Source: Colwellia polaris (lineage in GTDB: Bacteria; Pseudomonadota; Gammaproteobacteria; Enterobacterales; Alteromonadaceae). From it: 64,000 bases of DNA. The position numbers and the translations under genes are program-made. Positions 18,159 to 27,186 of this stretch are shown piece by piece. How positions within the stretch are numbered: position 1 is the stretch's first letter; every line of letters starts with the position of its first letter. The stretch lies in contig NZ_NBOE01000017.1 of the NCBI RefSeq assembly GCF_002104515.1, forward strand, positions 1-64,000, in the 5' to 3' direction. The notes under the pieces are model-generated. The model saw nothing but the letters and a program-made list of their open reading frames with translations, was not told where the DNA came from and did no database searches.

Positions 18159-20408
18159 ATGGCAATGAAGTGGCGTTTTGGTCTAAGAAGTAAGCTGTTA
18201 TTATTATCGAGCTTTTTATTTACCATTCCTTGGTTTGGCTATCAGTATGTTTGGGAAATGGAAAAATACCTTAGATATGGTCAAGAACAAACCATTATTG
18301 GTACAGCAAGAGCATTGGCAACCGCCATGCATGAGCGGGCAAACTTATTTAATAACCAAGCAAGCTTTTTACCCAGTGTTGAAAAAGGTAAAGATCTATA
18401 CAGCTATGGTTTGTCTGCGCCCATTCAACTTGATGGTTTAAACCAAGATTGGCCCGATTTTGCTAACAAGGCGCATTTTTATCAACAAAACAATCAGCTT
18501 TACAGCCAACTTACACCTGAGCAATTATCCATAAACTTTACTGCCGCCGTAGGCACTTACGGCAAATATTTATATTTATACTTTGCGGTAATCGACGACA
18601 AGGTTATTTACCGCAACAGCAATGCCCGCAGTATTATCAATAATGACCATTTAGAACTCGCGTTTATTAATCCACAAGGAATATTTAGCCGCTTTATTAT
18701 CAGCAATAAAACAACGGGCTGGATAGACGCTTACCGTATAACAGATGTTGAAAATAATATTCCTGTTCCCGCTAAACAAATTCAAGGCCATTGGCGTGAT
18801 ACTCCTCAGGGTTATAATGTTGAAGTACGGGTGCCATTGACTGAATTTAACGATAACATAGCCTTTGCCGTGCACGATGTAGATAGTCCGTTAGGTATTG
18901 TTGAAGCCTCGTTAGGATCAGCCGATCCAAGCTCTGCTGATACACTAGGCACTATCCTAGTGCCCTCGCCTGAAATTGAGCGCATTGTAAAAGGTATGAG
19001 TTACACTAATTCAAGTATTTGGGTTGTCGACCAACATCATCGCGTATTAGCCACAACGGGCAATATTAAGCAGGCTAATGGCGTATGGAATAAACGCGTA
19101 AATCTTGACAATAAGCGTGATAAAAACGCAGATATTAATGTTATATACTCGGCGTGGTTAAGCTTTGAACACAACATTCTAAAACCGCTATATGAAAAAA
19201 TATTAACCCAGCCACCCCGTAACTTTATTGACCAACTTTACGACTCAGAAAACCTTACCGGTAAACATATAGAAAGTGCTTTATCAGGTGAGCCTATGTC
19301 ACAATGGCGTTTAACTACCGACCAACAAGCGGTAGTATTATCAGCCGCTTATCCTATTTTTATTGACGAAATCGTAAAAGGCGCGGTAATTGTTGAAGAA
19401 ACCACCAATGGTATTCGTACTTTAAGAAACCAAGCATTAGAAAAACTGTTCAGCTCAATACTGGCTATTATGTTATTGGGCGCGTTAGCTTTTTTCTTAT
19501 TTGCTACACGTATTTCAAACCGCATAAGAACGTTGAGTAATCAAGCAGAAATGGCCATAGACGAGCATGGGCGTATTAGCGGTAATGTTGATACGTCAAC
19601 CACGAATGACGAAATTGGCGATCTTTCACGAAGTTTCTCAACCGCCGTTAATCGCCTTGGGCAATATAATCATTATTTAGAAAATATGTCGTCGCGATTA
19701 TCGCATGAACTTCGCACACCCATTGCGGTAGTGCGTACATCGTTAGAAACGTTAGCCATTCAACAACAAACAAAAAACACACAAAAACTAACTAATGAAA
19801 GCGTTGATGAAATCGTAAACAATAGCGAGGACAAAGCCGAACATAAAAACCCTTACCTAGTGCGCGCACAACATGGGATTGAACGACTCAGCTTAATTTT
19901 AACCAATATGAATGAAGCAACACGTATTGAACAAATGTTGCAAAATACCGAAAAAAACGTCTTCGATTTAGCACAAGTGTATAACGGCTGTATGCATGGC
20001 TATCGTTTGATCTATCCAAAAGTTAATTTCTTATCAAATGAAATGACAATAGAGAGACTAAAAGTATCAGGCTCACCAGAACATATTGCCCAGCTTTTAG
20101 ATAAAGTTATCGCCAATGCCGTAGAATTTTCAAGTGATGAGAATGTTGAGGTCAGTGTTAAAGAATCAAGCCAGCAGGTAATATTAACCATAAGCAATAA
20201 TGGTGAATTATTACCCGAGCAAATGAGTGAACAGTTGTTCGACTCTATGGTATCTATTAGAACAAAACACAATAATGACCAACCACACTTGGGTTTAGGG
20301 TTATACATAGCGCGCTTAATTTGCCAATTTCATAACGGCAGTATAACTGCGGTGAATAAACCAAATCGACAAGGCGTTGACGTAATAATAAAGTTACCAT
20401 TGATTTAA
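18159..20408 (+). CDS. pdsS: Sensor histidine kinase of the proteobacterial dedicated sortase system
   Basis: A 749-residue inner-membrane kinase. TM1 is at about 11-29 (KLLLLSSFLFTIPWFGYQYV). A periplasmic region of about 390 residues follows, with beta-rich segments (YGKYLYLYFAVIDDKVIYRN, GYNVEVRVPLTEF) resembling DOMON/CBM9-like sensory folds. TM2 is FSSILAIMLLGALAFFLFA (about 425-445). Then a HAMP-like linker, the HisKA phospho-site SSRLSHELRTPIAVVRTS, and a catalytic domain with N-box VIANAVEFSSDENVE and the G-box LGLGLYIARLICQF. All catalytic boxes are present. The large sensor domain and the pdsO/pdsR context match the pds histidine kinase; the signal is unknown. Confidence 0.85.
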   Translation: MAMKWRFGLRSKLLLLSSFLFTIPWFGYQYVWEMEKYLRYGQEQTIIGTARALATAMHERANLFNNQASFLPSVEKGKDLYSYGLSAPIQLDGLNQDWPDFANKAHFYQQNNQLYSQLTPEQLSINFTAAVGTYGKYLYLYFAVIDDKVIYRNSNARSIINNDHLELAFINPQGIFSRFIISNKTTGWIDAYRITDVENNIPVPAKQIQGHWRDTPQGYNVEVRVPLTEFNDNIAFAVHDVDSPLGIVEASLGSADPSSADTLGTILVPSPEIERIVKGMSYTNSSIWVVDQHHRVLATTGNIKQANGVWNKRVNLDNKRDKNADINVIYSAWLSFEHNILKPLYEKILTQPPRNFIDQLYDSENLTGKHIESALSGEPMSQWRLTTDQQAVVLSAAYPIFIDEIVKGAVIVEETTNGIRTLRNQALEKLFSSILAIMLLGALAFFLFATRISNRIRTLSNQAEMAIDEHGRISGNVDTSTTNDEIGDLSRSFSTAVNRLGQYNHYLENMSSRLSHELRTPIAVVRTSLETLAIQQQTKNTQKLTNESVDEIVNNSEDKAEHKNPYLVRAQHGIERLSLILTNMNEATRIEQMLQNTEKNVFDLAQVYNGCMHGYRLIYPKVNFLSNEMTIERLKVSGSPEHIAQLLDKVIANAVEFSSDENVEVSVKESSQQVILTISNNGELLPEQMSEQLFDSMVSIRTKHNNDQPHLGLGLYIARLICQFHNGSITAVNKPNRQGVDVIIKLPLI

Positions 20409-20533
20409 CTAAACATACTTAAATCAAAAGTTTAATGAATTAGGTATACCTACAAATTATTGAGATGGTTGGGTGTACTAAAAAATCTATGCAATGAGTA
20501 AAGTCAGAGAAAAAGATCAGAGGAGTGCTTAAT

Positions 20534-21034
20534 ATGATAACAAAACTTGAAAATTATAATGAGGCTATTGCTAATAAAATTCATGCGGTTTTTCAACGTT
20601 CTTACAAGGTTGAAGCTCAGCTTATCGATGTAGATGATTTCCCTCCTTTATCACGCAGTACTACAAACATTGTTAATTCAACAACTGAATTTTACGGCTT
20701 TATAGACAATAACTGCCTTGCAGCCATTATTGAAATAGAAATACTCGAAAAGCAATTAGATATTCATAGCTTAACTGTTGATCCAAAGTATTTTAGGAAA
20801 GGTATCGCAGACAAATTGATAAGTTATGTTCTTAACAAATTTGATATTACCACTGCCATAGTTGAAACCGCTGTTGTAAATCAACCTGCCATTAATTTAT
20901 ACGAGAAACATGGCTTTCGAGAATATCGAAAGTGGACGCCATCTCATGGTATTGAAAAGCTAGCGATGTCTGTGAAATTGGTTCAAAGAAAAACTAATCT
21001 TTGTAAAATTAGTTGCACTCTACAGCCGATTTAA
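20534..21034 (+). CDS. GNAT-family N-acetyltransferase
   Basis: A 166-residue cytoplasmic acyltransferase. The acetyl-CoA motif is at about 75-95 (SLTVDPKYFRKGIADKLISY, the Q/RxxGxG/A loop variant RKGIAD), followed by the family's NQPAINLYEKHGFREYRKW. The substrate cannot be read from sequence. The ATG at 20534 has AGGAG 8 nt upstream; an in-frame GTG at 20525 overlaps that ribosome site and is rejected. The last 17 residues (KTNLCKISCTLQPI) extend past the normal fold end and look like an untidy tail. It is monocistronic. Confidence 0.8.
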   Translation: MITKLENYNEAIANKIHAVFQRSYKVEAQLIDVDDFPPLSRSTTNIVNSTTEFYGFIDNNCLAAIIEIEILEKQLDIHSLTVDPKYFRKGIADKLISYVLNKFDITTAIVETAVVNQPAINLYEKHGFREYRKWTPSHGIEKLAMSVKLVQRKTNLCKISCTLQPI

Positions 21035-21108
21035 TTTGGCAGCCGACTAGACTGCCCCGCTATAGTTAGGCACAACTTCATTAGAAAAAACTCACGTTAA
21101 TAGTGACT

Positions 21109-21783
21109 CTACTCAATGCCAATATATTTATGCACTTGCACAGATAAGCGCCAGTTGTTTTCAATACACGTGGCAATAGCAAGTTCAGTTGCCCGTTGCT
21201 TTTGGCTAATAGGCTGTAAGTATATTTGTTTGTCTTCAACTTTATGTTCAGCTAATAACGCTTTTAAATCGTCTATGTGTTGTTCGGTGCCTACTGGATG
21301 CTTAATTTCGTTAGCGCGTTGCATGGCACTAGCTAAAATTTTATAACCTCCACGCATATTTACTTTCGGTGAAACGGTTACCCAGCACTGCTCTGATACG
21401 TTTATTTCAAAAGTACCTGACGTTTCAACTTGGCAGCTATAATCTTGGGCTTCAAAATACAGACACAACTCGGTTAAATCTATCATGCAGGGTTCGCCAC
21501 CAGTGATCACTATATGTTTAGCTTTATAGCCCTGTTGATTGAATATTTCGGCTATATTATCAAGTGATAAATTTGACCATTGTTCGGTCTCTTCTGACTT
21601 ATTTAAAAGTGTTTCACTTGAAATTTCTAACTCAGGATGAATCTCCCAAGTATGCTTGGTATCGCACCAAGAACAGCCTACAGGACAGCCCTGTAAACGA
21701 AGAAAAATTGACGGTTGGCCGGTAAAAGAGCCCTCGCCTTGTAAAGTTTCAAACAATTCATTTATTTTATAACGTGTGGTCAT
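21109..21783 (-). CDS. queE: 7-carboxy-7-deazaguanine synthase
   Basis: A 224-residue radical-SAM enzyme that converts 6-carboxytetrahydropterin to 7-carboxy-7-deazaguanine in queuosine synthesis. The opening NELFETLQGEGSFTGQPSIF and the compact CPVGCSWCD cluster motif (CxxxCxxC) are diagnostic, as is HIVITGGEPCM. Start is set at MTTRYKIN (21783), matching E. coli QueE length (223); the open frame extends 40 residues further upstream into queC without similarity. It is divergent from queC, 70 bp apart, so the two share a promoter region. Confidence 0.94.
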   Translation of the reverse strand: MTTRYKINELFETLQGEGSFTGQPSIFLRLQGCPVGCSWCDTKHTWEIHPELEISSETLLNKSEETEQWSNLSLDNIAEIFNQQGYKAKHIVITGGEPCMIDLTELCLYFEAQDYSCQVETSGTFEINVSEQCWVTVSPKVNMRGGYKILASAMQRANEIKHPVGTEQHIDDLKALLAEHKVEDKQIYLQPISQKQRATELAIATCIENNWRLSVQVHKYIGIE

Positions 21784-21853
21784 TACTTTAATGCTTAGAT
21801 AATTTCGAGTAGAATGCGCAAGTTTTATATTATACCTCAAGAGAACTACAAAT

Positions 21854-22510
21854 ATGAGTAATAAAGTCGTAGTAATTTTTTCAGGCGGCATGGATTCATT
21901 CACGGTACTTAACCGCGCTTTAAAAGATGGTAAAGAAGTGTATGCTTTAACCTTTGATTATGGTCAAAAGCACGTAAAAGAAATTGCTTGTGCTAGCAAG
22001 GTTTGCCAACAATTAGGTGTTGCTCATAAAGTTATCGATATTTCTGCAATAAATCAGTTATTAGCTGGTTCATCGTTAACTGATGATATTGAAATACCTG
22101 AAGGCCATTACGAAGCAGAAAGCATGAAATCTACCGTGGTGCCAAATCGTAATATGATTTTATTGTCATTAGCAGTAGGTTATGCAGTTTCGGTAAAAGC
22201 TTCACAAGTATATTACGGCGCACATTCTGGCGACCATGCAATTTATCCTGATTGTCGCCCAGAATTTGTCATGAAAATGAATGACGTTTGTAAAATAGCA
22301 AACTACGAAGCTGTAGAAATTTTTAGTCCATACTTAACTAATAATAAGTCTGATATTTTAACTGATGGCTTAAAAATGGGCTTAAGTTATGAAAACACAT
22401 GGACATGTTATAATGGCCGCGAGAAAGCTTGTGGCAAATGTGGTGCTTGCCAAGAACGCTTAGAAGCATTTGCTGATAATAATGTTACTGATCCTTTGGC
22501 TTATGAATAG
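21854..22510 (+). CDS. queC: 7-cyano-7-deazaguanine synthase
   Basis: A 218-residue ATP-dependent enzyme forming preQ0 from 7-carboxy-7-deazaguanine and ammonia, the step after QueE. The PP-loop is [12 protein letters not shown] at the N-terminus, and the zinc-binding cysteines are in [20 protein letters not shown] at the C-terminus. The conserved [14 protein letters not shown] is present. The ribosome site is weak (CAAGAGAACTACAAAT). A strong terminator follows. Confidence 0.95.
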   Translation: MSNKVVVIFSGGMDSFTVLNRALKDGKEVYALTFDYGQKHVKEIACASKVCQQLGVAHKVIDISAINQLLAGSSLTDDIEIPEGHYEAESMKSTVVPNRNMILLSLAVGYAVSVKASQVYYGAHSGDHAIYPDCRPEFVMKMNDVCKIANYEAVEIFSPYLTNNKSDILTDGLKMGLSYENTWTCYNGREKACGKCGACQERLEAFADNNVTDPLAYE

Positions 22511-22548
22511 CCTTAAAAGCAGCTAATTTTTCACAATAAAGAAAGTAA

Positions 22549-22572
22549 AAAGGGACAGTGTAATGTCCCTTT
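22549..22572. terminator. Bidirectional terminator between queC and lysC
   Basis: AAAGGGACA (22549-22557) pairs with TGTCCCTTT (22564-22572) around a 6-nt loop, with CTTATTTTTAAT following on the plus strand and A-rich sequence (TTTAC on the other strand) before it. queC and lysC converge here. Confidence 0.85.
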
Positions 22573-22620
22573 CTTATTTTTAATAAATGACGTTTATTGT
22601 ACTAACGCTAATGACAATAT

Positions 22621-24006
22621 TTAGCTTGTAAATAACGTATTATGTAAACGTTCTACAACTTGATTAGCATCAGCTTCGGGCACCAAGAAACAAAGGTTAT
22701 GATTACTTGCACCATGACAAATCATACGTATGTTAAAGTCATTTACTTTATCAAAAATGCTACTTCCAACACCTTTAGTGCCATGAATTTTATTACCGAT
22801 CACTGCAATTAAACTCAAACCATGCTCAACGCTGACTTCACAAAGCTGTTCTAGCTCTTCAACTACCGCTTTAGTTAATAAAGCCTGTGTTGAACCATGT
22901 GGGTTATCAAAGGTAAGCGCTACACTTATTTCACTGGTTGTGATCAAATCGACACTTAATTGATGCTTTGCTAATACAGTAAACACTTTTGCTAAAAAAC
23001 CACTCGCATGTAGCATTTGTGGGCTCTTTACCGTTACAAGTGTTTGTTCTCGGCGCAATGCGATTGAGCGATAAGTAGGATTAGAGTTTACTTCACGCTG
23101 TATTCTTGTGCCGCCAGAGTCGGGCTCTTTACTTGAACCAACAAATACTGGGATATCTTGGCGCATGGCAGGAATAAGCGTTGCAGGATGAAGTATTTTA
23201 GCGCCAAAGGTTGCCATTTCTGCGGCTTCACCAAAACTTATTTCATTAATTGAGCGCGCTTGATCAGTAATGCGAGGATCAGTAGTGAAAATTCCTACTA
23301 CATCAGTCCATATACTTAAATTGTTGGCTTGTAGTGCTTCCGCTAATAGGGCTGCACTGTAGTCTGAGCCTCCACGGCCAAGTGTGGTGGTATTGTTGTC
23401 TTGGTCGCTGCCAATAAAGCCTTGTGTAACAATAACTTTATCATTCAGCAATGGTAATAATAACTGTTGAGCATTACTGGCTAACTGATTTAAATCAACT
23501 TGAGCTTTACCAAACAAACTGTCGGTTTTCATCACTTGGCGAACATCAAAATAGTGACCATTGACACCAACAGATTGTAAAACTTGCGCAAAAATACGTG
23601 AACTGAATTGCTCACCAAAAGCTAGAATTTCATCACTATTTTTCATCGTGTGATTCGCAGCTTGTTGATCCGTAAATACACGTAACGACTCTAGTAAGGT
23701 AACTATTTCGCTATTAATCGCTTCAAAATTGGTAAAATGTTGTGTAATGGCATATTGAATATCAGCGATATTACTTAAAATTTGTTCACGCTCATTGCTT
23801 GGCACATCAGCTTGGCTCAAACGCACTAAATGATTTGTCACTCCTGCACTTGCTGAAACCACGACTACACGATTAGCCGTATTATTTTTAATAATGTCAG
23901 CACAACGTAACATGGCTTCAAAGTCAGCAACACTCGTACCGCCAAATTTTGCCACGGTAATATTAGTTGGTGTAATGATATTGGTTTGGTTTTGATTAGC
24001 AGACAT
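22621..24006 (-). CDS. lysC: Lysine-sensitive aspartokinase III
   Basis: A 461-residue enzyme that phosphorylates aspartate, the first step to lysine, threonine and methionine. The kinase core has TVAKFGGTSVADFEAM at the N-terminus, TLGRGGSDYSAALLA and WTDVVGIFTTDPR; two ACT domains (about 310-461) include VLAKHQLSVDLITTSEISVA and the regulatory C-terminus. It is monofunctional, with no homoserine dehydrogenase part. I start it at ATG 24006 (MSANQNQTN), with TCAGGAGAAC just upstream; the 12 extra upstream codons would cover that site. A lysine riboswitch lies about 250 nt upstream in the leader, indicating repression by lysine. Confidence 0.93.
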   Translation of the reverse strand: MSANQNQTNIITPTNITVAKFGGTSVADFEAMLRCADIIKNNTANRVVVVSASAGVTNHLVRLSQADVPSNEREQILSNIADIQYAITQHFTNFEAINSEIVTLLESLRVFTDQQAANHTMKNSDEILAFGEQFSSRIFAQVLQSVGVNGHYFDVRQVMKTDSLFGKAQVDLNQLASNAQQLLLPLLNDKVIVTQGFIGSDQDNNTTTLGRGGSDYSAALLAEALQANNLSIWTDVVGIFTTDPRITDQARSINEISFGEAAEMATFGAKILHPATLIPAMRQDIPVFVGSSKEPDSGGTRIQREVNSNPTYRSIALRREQTLVTVKSPQMLHASGFLAKVFTVLAKHQLSVDLITTSEISVALTFDNPHGSTQALLTKAVVEELEQLCEVSVEHGLSLIAVIGNKIHGTKGVGSSIFDKVNDFNIRMICHGASNHNLCFLVPEADANQVVERLHNTLFTS

Positions 24007-24255
24007 GTAAGTTCTCCTGATAAGTGATTTCAAGAACTTCAAAACTAATATTGTGTGATAAATTTTCGATTGAGCTTACATCCGTTATTAACGGCAAAGA
24101 ATAACAGTTTAACATAAAATATCTTCCTAAGAGCCTATTTACTGTAAGGTATTTTGTAAAGTGCAGTAAATATTCAAGGCTAATAACTAACAGGAAGAGC
24201 ATGACTGAGCGTAGAGCGAATAACAATTAAAAGCTTAATTGAACGGTACTTTTCA

Positions 24256-24436
24256 GCCAGAAGCTCTCCACCCTTTACTAAAAAATTAATTTTAGCGGTG
24301 ACAGCCCTAAGGATTCAGCCCTAGCGACCGAATGCGATATCTCCCAGTATCAACATTCTCGGCAATTGTCCCCCTTGGTAACAGTCAAAGGATGGGATCC
24401 TCTTGTTACTTACCTGGCAATTGCGCCTCTTCTGGT
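24256..24436 (-). ncRNA. Lysine riboswitch (L box) in the lysC leader
   Basis: On the minus strand the element opens CCAGAAGAGGCGC and closes GTGGAGAGCTTCTGG, so P1 is formed by CCAGAAG with CTTCTGG. In between lie the conserved AAGTAAC, AAGGGGGACAATTGCCGA, ACTGGGAG, GCTGAATCCTTAGGGC and GCTGTCACC blocks of the lysine aptamer, in the right order, very like the E. coli lysC leader. Roughly 250 nt separate it from the lysC start. I do not see a clear terminator between them, so whether it acts on transcription or translation is not resolved. Confidence 0.96.
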
Positions 24437-24553
24437 GTGAAAATTAGAATAAAAAGCTATTGGCAATAAAATTAAACTACGCAATAAGCTGATGTAAAAT
24501 ATATTTTAATTTTCAACGCGGGTATTTAACCTTATCTAAAATTAAATATCAAC

Positions 24554-24572
24554 AGACTTTTAGACGTCTAAA
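24554..24572. promoter_or_regulatory. MetJ-like palindrome upstream of the lysC leader
   Basis: TTTAGACGTCTAAA (24559-24572) is a perfect 14-bp palindrome containing the exact MetJ box AGACGTCT (24562-24569), preceded by a second half-matching 8-mer AGACTTTT (24554-24561). It lies about 120 bp upstream of the lysine riboswitch on the lysC side and about 100 bp upstream of elyC on the other. Methionine control of aspartokinase III would be unusual, and it could serve neither gene. Confidence 0.4.
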
Positions 24573-24668
24573 CAAAATAATTTCCTATAAAAATAGCTAC
24601 TGCTAATCAGTGACAGACTTGTTATGCTTCAATAGCTTGAAATAATTAAACTATTTGGAATTTTAGAT

Positions 24669-25424
24669 ATGGATTTATTCTTACTTAAAAAAATTATTAG
24701 CCTGATGATAATGCCATTGAGTATTACAATAATTTTGCTACTTTTCGCCGTTATATTTTATCGCATCAAGCCAAAGCTTAGTTTTGTCGCCCTGCTTAGC
24801 GGTAGCTCATTATTGCTGTTATCTACTCTTCCACCTATTTCAGATACGTTAATGGCGCCGTTAGAAAATAACTACCCTGCATTTACTCGTAGTGTTAAGC
24901 CGGTTGACTATATTGTTATTTTAGGTGGCGCGCATACTACAGTTGCTGGCTTACCAGCGACTAGCCAATTAAATTCCAGTTCACTTGCAAGATTAGTTGA
25001 AGCTTTACGTATTTATAATATGCACCCTGAAGCACAAATTATTACCTCTGGATTCTCAGGTGGTGATGTTAGTTCAAATGCTGAAAAAGTTAAACAAGCT
25101 GCAGTGTCATTAGGTGTGCCTGCTCATAGAATTATTACTGAAAACTTTCCACAAGATACCCAAGAAGAAGCACAACTAATTTCGCCGCGAGTAATTAATA
25201 GCAATGTAGTGTTAGTAACCAGTGCCAACCATATGCCACGGGCAATGGCCTATTTCGAAAAATATGGCGTATATGCAATTCCAGCACCCGTTAGCCCTTG
25301 GGTTAAGCATAACGAGCATAGGCCATGGCAGTATTATTTTCCAAGTGGGAAAAAGTTACAACAAACAAGTGTGGCTTGGTATGAGGTCTTAGGACGAGTA
25401 GTACAATGGTTTAAAAGTTTATAA
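24669..25424 (+). CDS. elyC: Envelope biogenesis factor ElyC (YdcF/DUF218 family)
   Basis: A 251-residue inner-membrane protein with two N-terminal helices (about 12-30 and 36-52) and a periplasmic DUF218 domain. Family marks are VDYIVILGGAHTT (near 80), LPATSQLNSSSLARLVEALR, DTQEEAQ and VLVTSANHMPRAMAYFEKYG. The order and the closing YEVLGRVVQWFKSL agree closely with E. coli ElyC, needed for peptidoglycan precursor metabolism at low temperature and for enterobacterial common antigen homeostasis. It is transcribed alone. Confidence 0.88.
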   Translation: MDLFLLKKIISLMIMPLSITIILLLFAVIFYRIKPKLSFVALLSGSSLLLLSTLPPISDTLMAPLENNYPAFTRSVKPVDYIVILGGAHTTVAGLPATSQLNSSSLARLVEALRIYNMHPEAQIITSGFSGGDVSSNAEKVKQAAVSLGVPAHRIITENFPQDTQEEAQLISPRVINSNVVLVTSANHMPRAMAYFEKYGVYAIPAPVSPWVKHNEHRPWQYYFPSGKKLQQTSVAWYEVLGRVVQWFKSL

Positions 25425-25444
25425 AAAAATACAGAGATAAGTAA

Positions 25445-25469
25445 GGCATTTCATGCATACTGAAATGCC
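25445..25469. terminator. Hairpin between convergent elyC and the ybgI-like gene
   Basis: GGCATTTCA (25445-25453) and TGAAATGCC (25461-25469) form a perfect 9-bp stem with a 7-nt loop in the gap between two convergent genes. It lacks a real T-run on either strand, so termination is likely but not certain. Confidence 0.5.
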
Positions 25470-25547
25470 AAATTATCATATTTAAACTTCAAATTTCATA
25501 AAGTAATATTAAACAAAATCACCTAATTTTTTATGAGTGCTGTTAGT

Positions 25548-26306
25548 TTAAGCAGGATTATCAATATCAATAAATTTGGCATTTATTGGTAGTTGCTGAT
25601 TAAAATGCTCAGCTAATGCTTTTGCCCCATAACGTTCGGTTGCATGATGGCCAGCACAATAAAAATGTATATCCATTTCACGTGCAACGTGTGTAGTTTG
25701 CTCAGAAACTTCACCTGAGATAAAAGCGTCTATGCCTTGTTCAGCAGCTAATTCAATATACCCTTGACCACCACCACTACACCAAGCAACAGTTTTTATT
25801 GCTTTATTTGAAGGTGGTGCGATATGCATGCAATTGCGGTTGAGAGTATCATTTATTCTTTGTTCAAGCGCTTGTGGGCTTAGTTCGTCAATAAAATCAC
25901 CGCGAACTGCGACACTGAGTGGGTTGCCTTGCTCTAATGGCGAGACATTATTAATAGAAAATAACTTAGCCAATTGTGCGTTATTGCCTAAAGTAGGATG
26001 AATATCTAAAGGTAAATGGTAAGCAAATAAATTAATATCATTTTCCAGTAACGCCTTGATACGCTTATGCTTCATACCGCGTATAACATAACTTTCGTTT
26101 TTCCAAAAAAAACCATGATGTACCACTAAAGCATCGGCTTTTTCCAAAATGGCTTGATCAATTAATGCTTGAGTAGCGGTTACACCTGTGATCACGTTAT
26201 TGATCTGTTCTGTTCCTTGAATTTGTAAACCATTAGGACAAAAATCTTTAATTTGTTCAGGCTTTAACAAGGTGTTTAAATAGTTTTCAAATTCATCGCG
26301 TTGCAT
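25548..26306 (-). CDS. Nif3-like dinuclear metal-centre protein (YbgI family)
   Basis: A 252-residue cytoplasmic protein of the Nif3/YbgI (DUF34) family, whose biochemical role is unsettled. Metal ligands are visible: ADALVVHHGFFW, AYHLPLDIHPTLGNNA, and the C-terminal FYCAGHHATERYGAKALAEH. FCPNGLQIQG and AWCSGGGQGYIE are family signatures, and alignment with E. coli YbgI is close over the whole length. I start at MQRDEFEN (26306), which matches YbgI; the open frame continues 16 residues upstream without similarity. It lies 61 bp downstream of a methyltransferase gene on the same strand. Confidence 0.88.
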   Translation of the reverse strand: MQRDEFENYLNTLLKPEQIKDFCPNGLQIQGTEQINNVITGVTATQALIDQAILEKADALVVHHGFFWKNESYVIRGMKHKRIKALLENDINLFAYHLPLDIHPTLGNNAQLAKLFSINNVSPLEQGNPLSVAVRGDFIDELSPQALEQRINDTLNRNCMHIAPPSNKAIKTVAWCSGGGQGYIELAAEQGIDAFISGEVSEQTTHVAREMDIHFYCAGHHATERYGAKALAEHFNQQLPINAKFIDIDNPA

Positions 26307-26367
26307 GGATATTGTTGACCTTAATTTACTGGTTATGTATGGATGTTGACACAAAACGTATCACGAC

Positions 26368-27126
26368 TTATTTAATTTGCTGATTGTTTTTTCTTGATGA
26401 ATTCATTGTAGGCACTTTTACCGGTTCAAAACGAGGTCTAATTTGCCATTTGGCTTTAATAGGCGTTAAAGGTAGCACTCTTTTTTTTGCCACAATGACA
26501 TAAACTGAGCCTAAACTTGGAAAATACCGTGATGCTATATTATGCCAATGGTTACTGATAACACCTTGAGTAACTTGCCTTGCCAATGTCGAGTGTAAAA
26601 AACGTTTAACCAATTGAATTTCAAACCCCATTAAATGCAGCCAATCTTTAACTCGCATGGGAGAAAATAATCTTTCATTCCAAGGCGTTTTATTGCGTCT
26701 ATAAGGTATAAATTGGTTCAAACCCGCAAGACTAAATGGATTAAAGCCAGTAATAACAAGATAACCATTCGGAATTAATACCCTATTAGCTTCGCGTACA
26801 ACGTGGTGAGGATCTAACGAAAACTCTAAAGCATGTGCTAACACACAAACATCAACACTATGTTCAAGTAACGGTAAATCATCAATGTCACCAACAAGGT
26901 TACACTTTTGAGCTTGCTCACTTAAGGTTAATTGATGTTTAATTGGGCTTTGAGAACTATCAATCTCTCCACTTAATGCACCAATTTTAAGCAAATGATA
27001 ACCAAAAAACTTAGGCCACCATGGCGCTAATGTTTGATTAATATTAGCCACAATAAGCTCACCATTAGGCAAATTTTGCCAAGATGTAGGATAGTCAGGT
27101 TGCCTAAACGCTAATGCTGGTTTCAT
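26368..27126 (-). CDS. Class I SAM-dependent methyltransferase (YafS-like)
   Basis: A 252-residue methyltransferase. The SAM-binding region is degenerate at its first glycine motif (HLLKIGALSGEID), but ALEFSLDPHHVVREANRVLI and GYLVITGFNPFSLAGLN are typical of class I enzymes. E. coli yafS lies beside gloB in the same divergent arrangement, which supports the family call. Its substrate is unknown. Start set at MKPALAF (27126), since the four upstream codons begin with TTG. The gene is divergent from gloB, 60 bp apart. Confidence 0.8.
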   Translation of the reverse strand: MKPALAFRQPDYPTSWQNLPNGELIVANINQTLAPWWPKFFGYHLLKIGALSGEIDSSQSPIKHQLTLSEQAQKCNLVGDIDDLPLLEHSVDVCVLAHALEFSLDPHHVVREANRVLIPNGYLVITGFNPFSLAGLNQFIPYRRNKTPWNERLFSPMRVKDWLHLMGFEIQLVKRFLHSTLARQVTQGVISNHWHNIASRYFPSLGSVYVIVAKKRVLPLTPIKAKWQIRPRFEPVKVPTMNSSRKNNQQIK

Positions 27127-27186
27127 TATGTTAAACAATTAAAAAAATCAGTATAATCATTACGTCAGTATACTCAGGAGCCACAG

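Noticed and set aside
21048-21068. Short GGCAG/CTGCC inverted repeat between the GNAT gene and queE
   Set aside because: Only five paired bases and no T-run; too weak to call a terminator.
21784-21853. Possible preQ1 riboswitch between queE and queC
   Set aside because: The 70-bp gap lacks the preQ1 aptamer's hairpin and A-rich tail on either strand.
24000-24226. Open frame of 76 codons in the lysC leader on the minus strand, possible leader peptide
   Set aside because: It overlaps the lysC start in another frame, has no ribosome site or Lys-rich run, and the leader already has a riboswitch.
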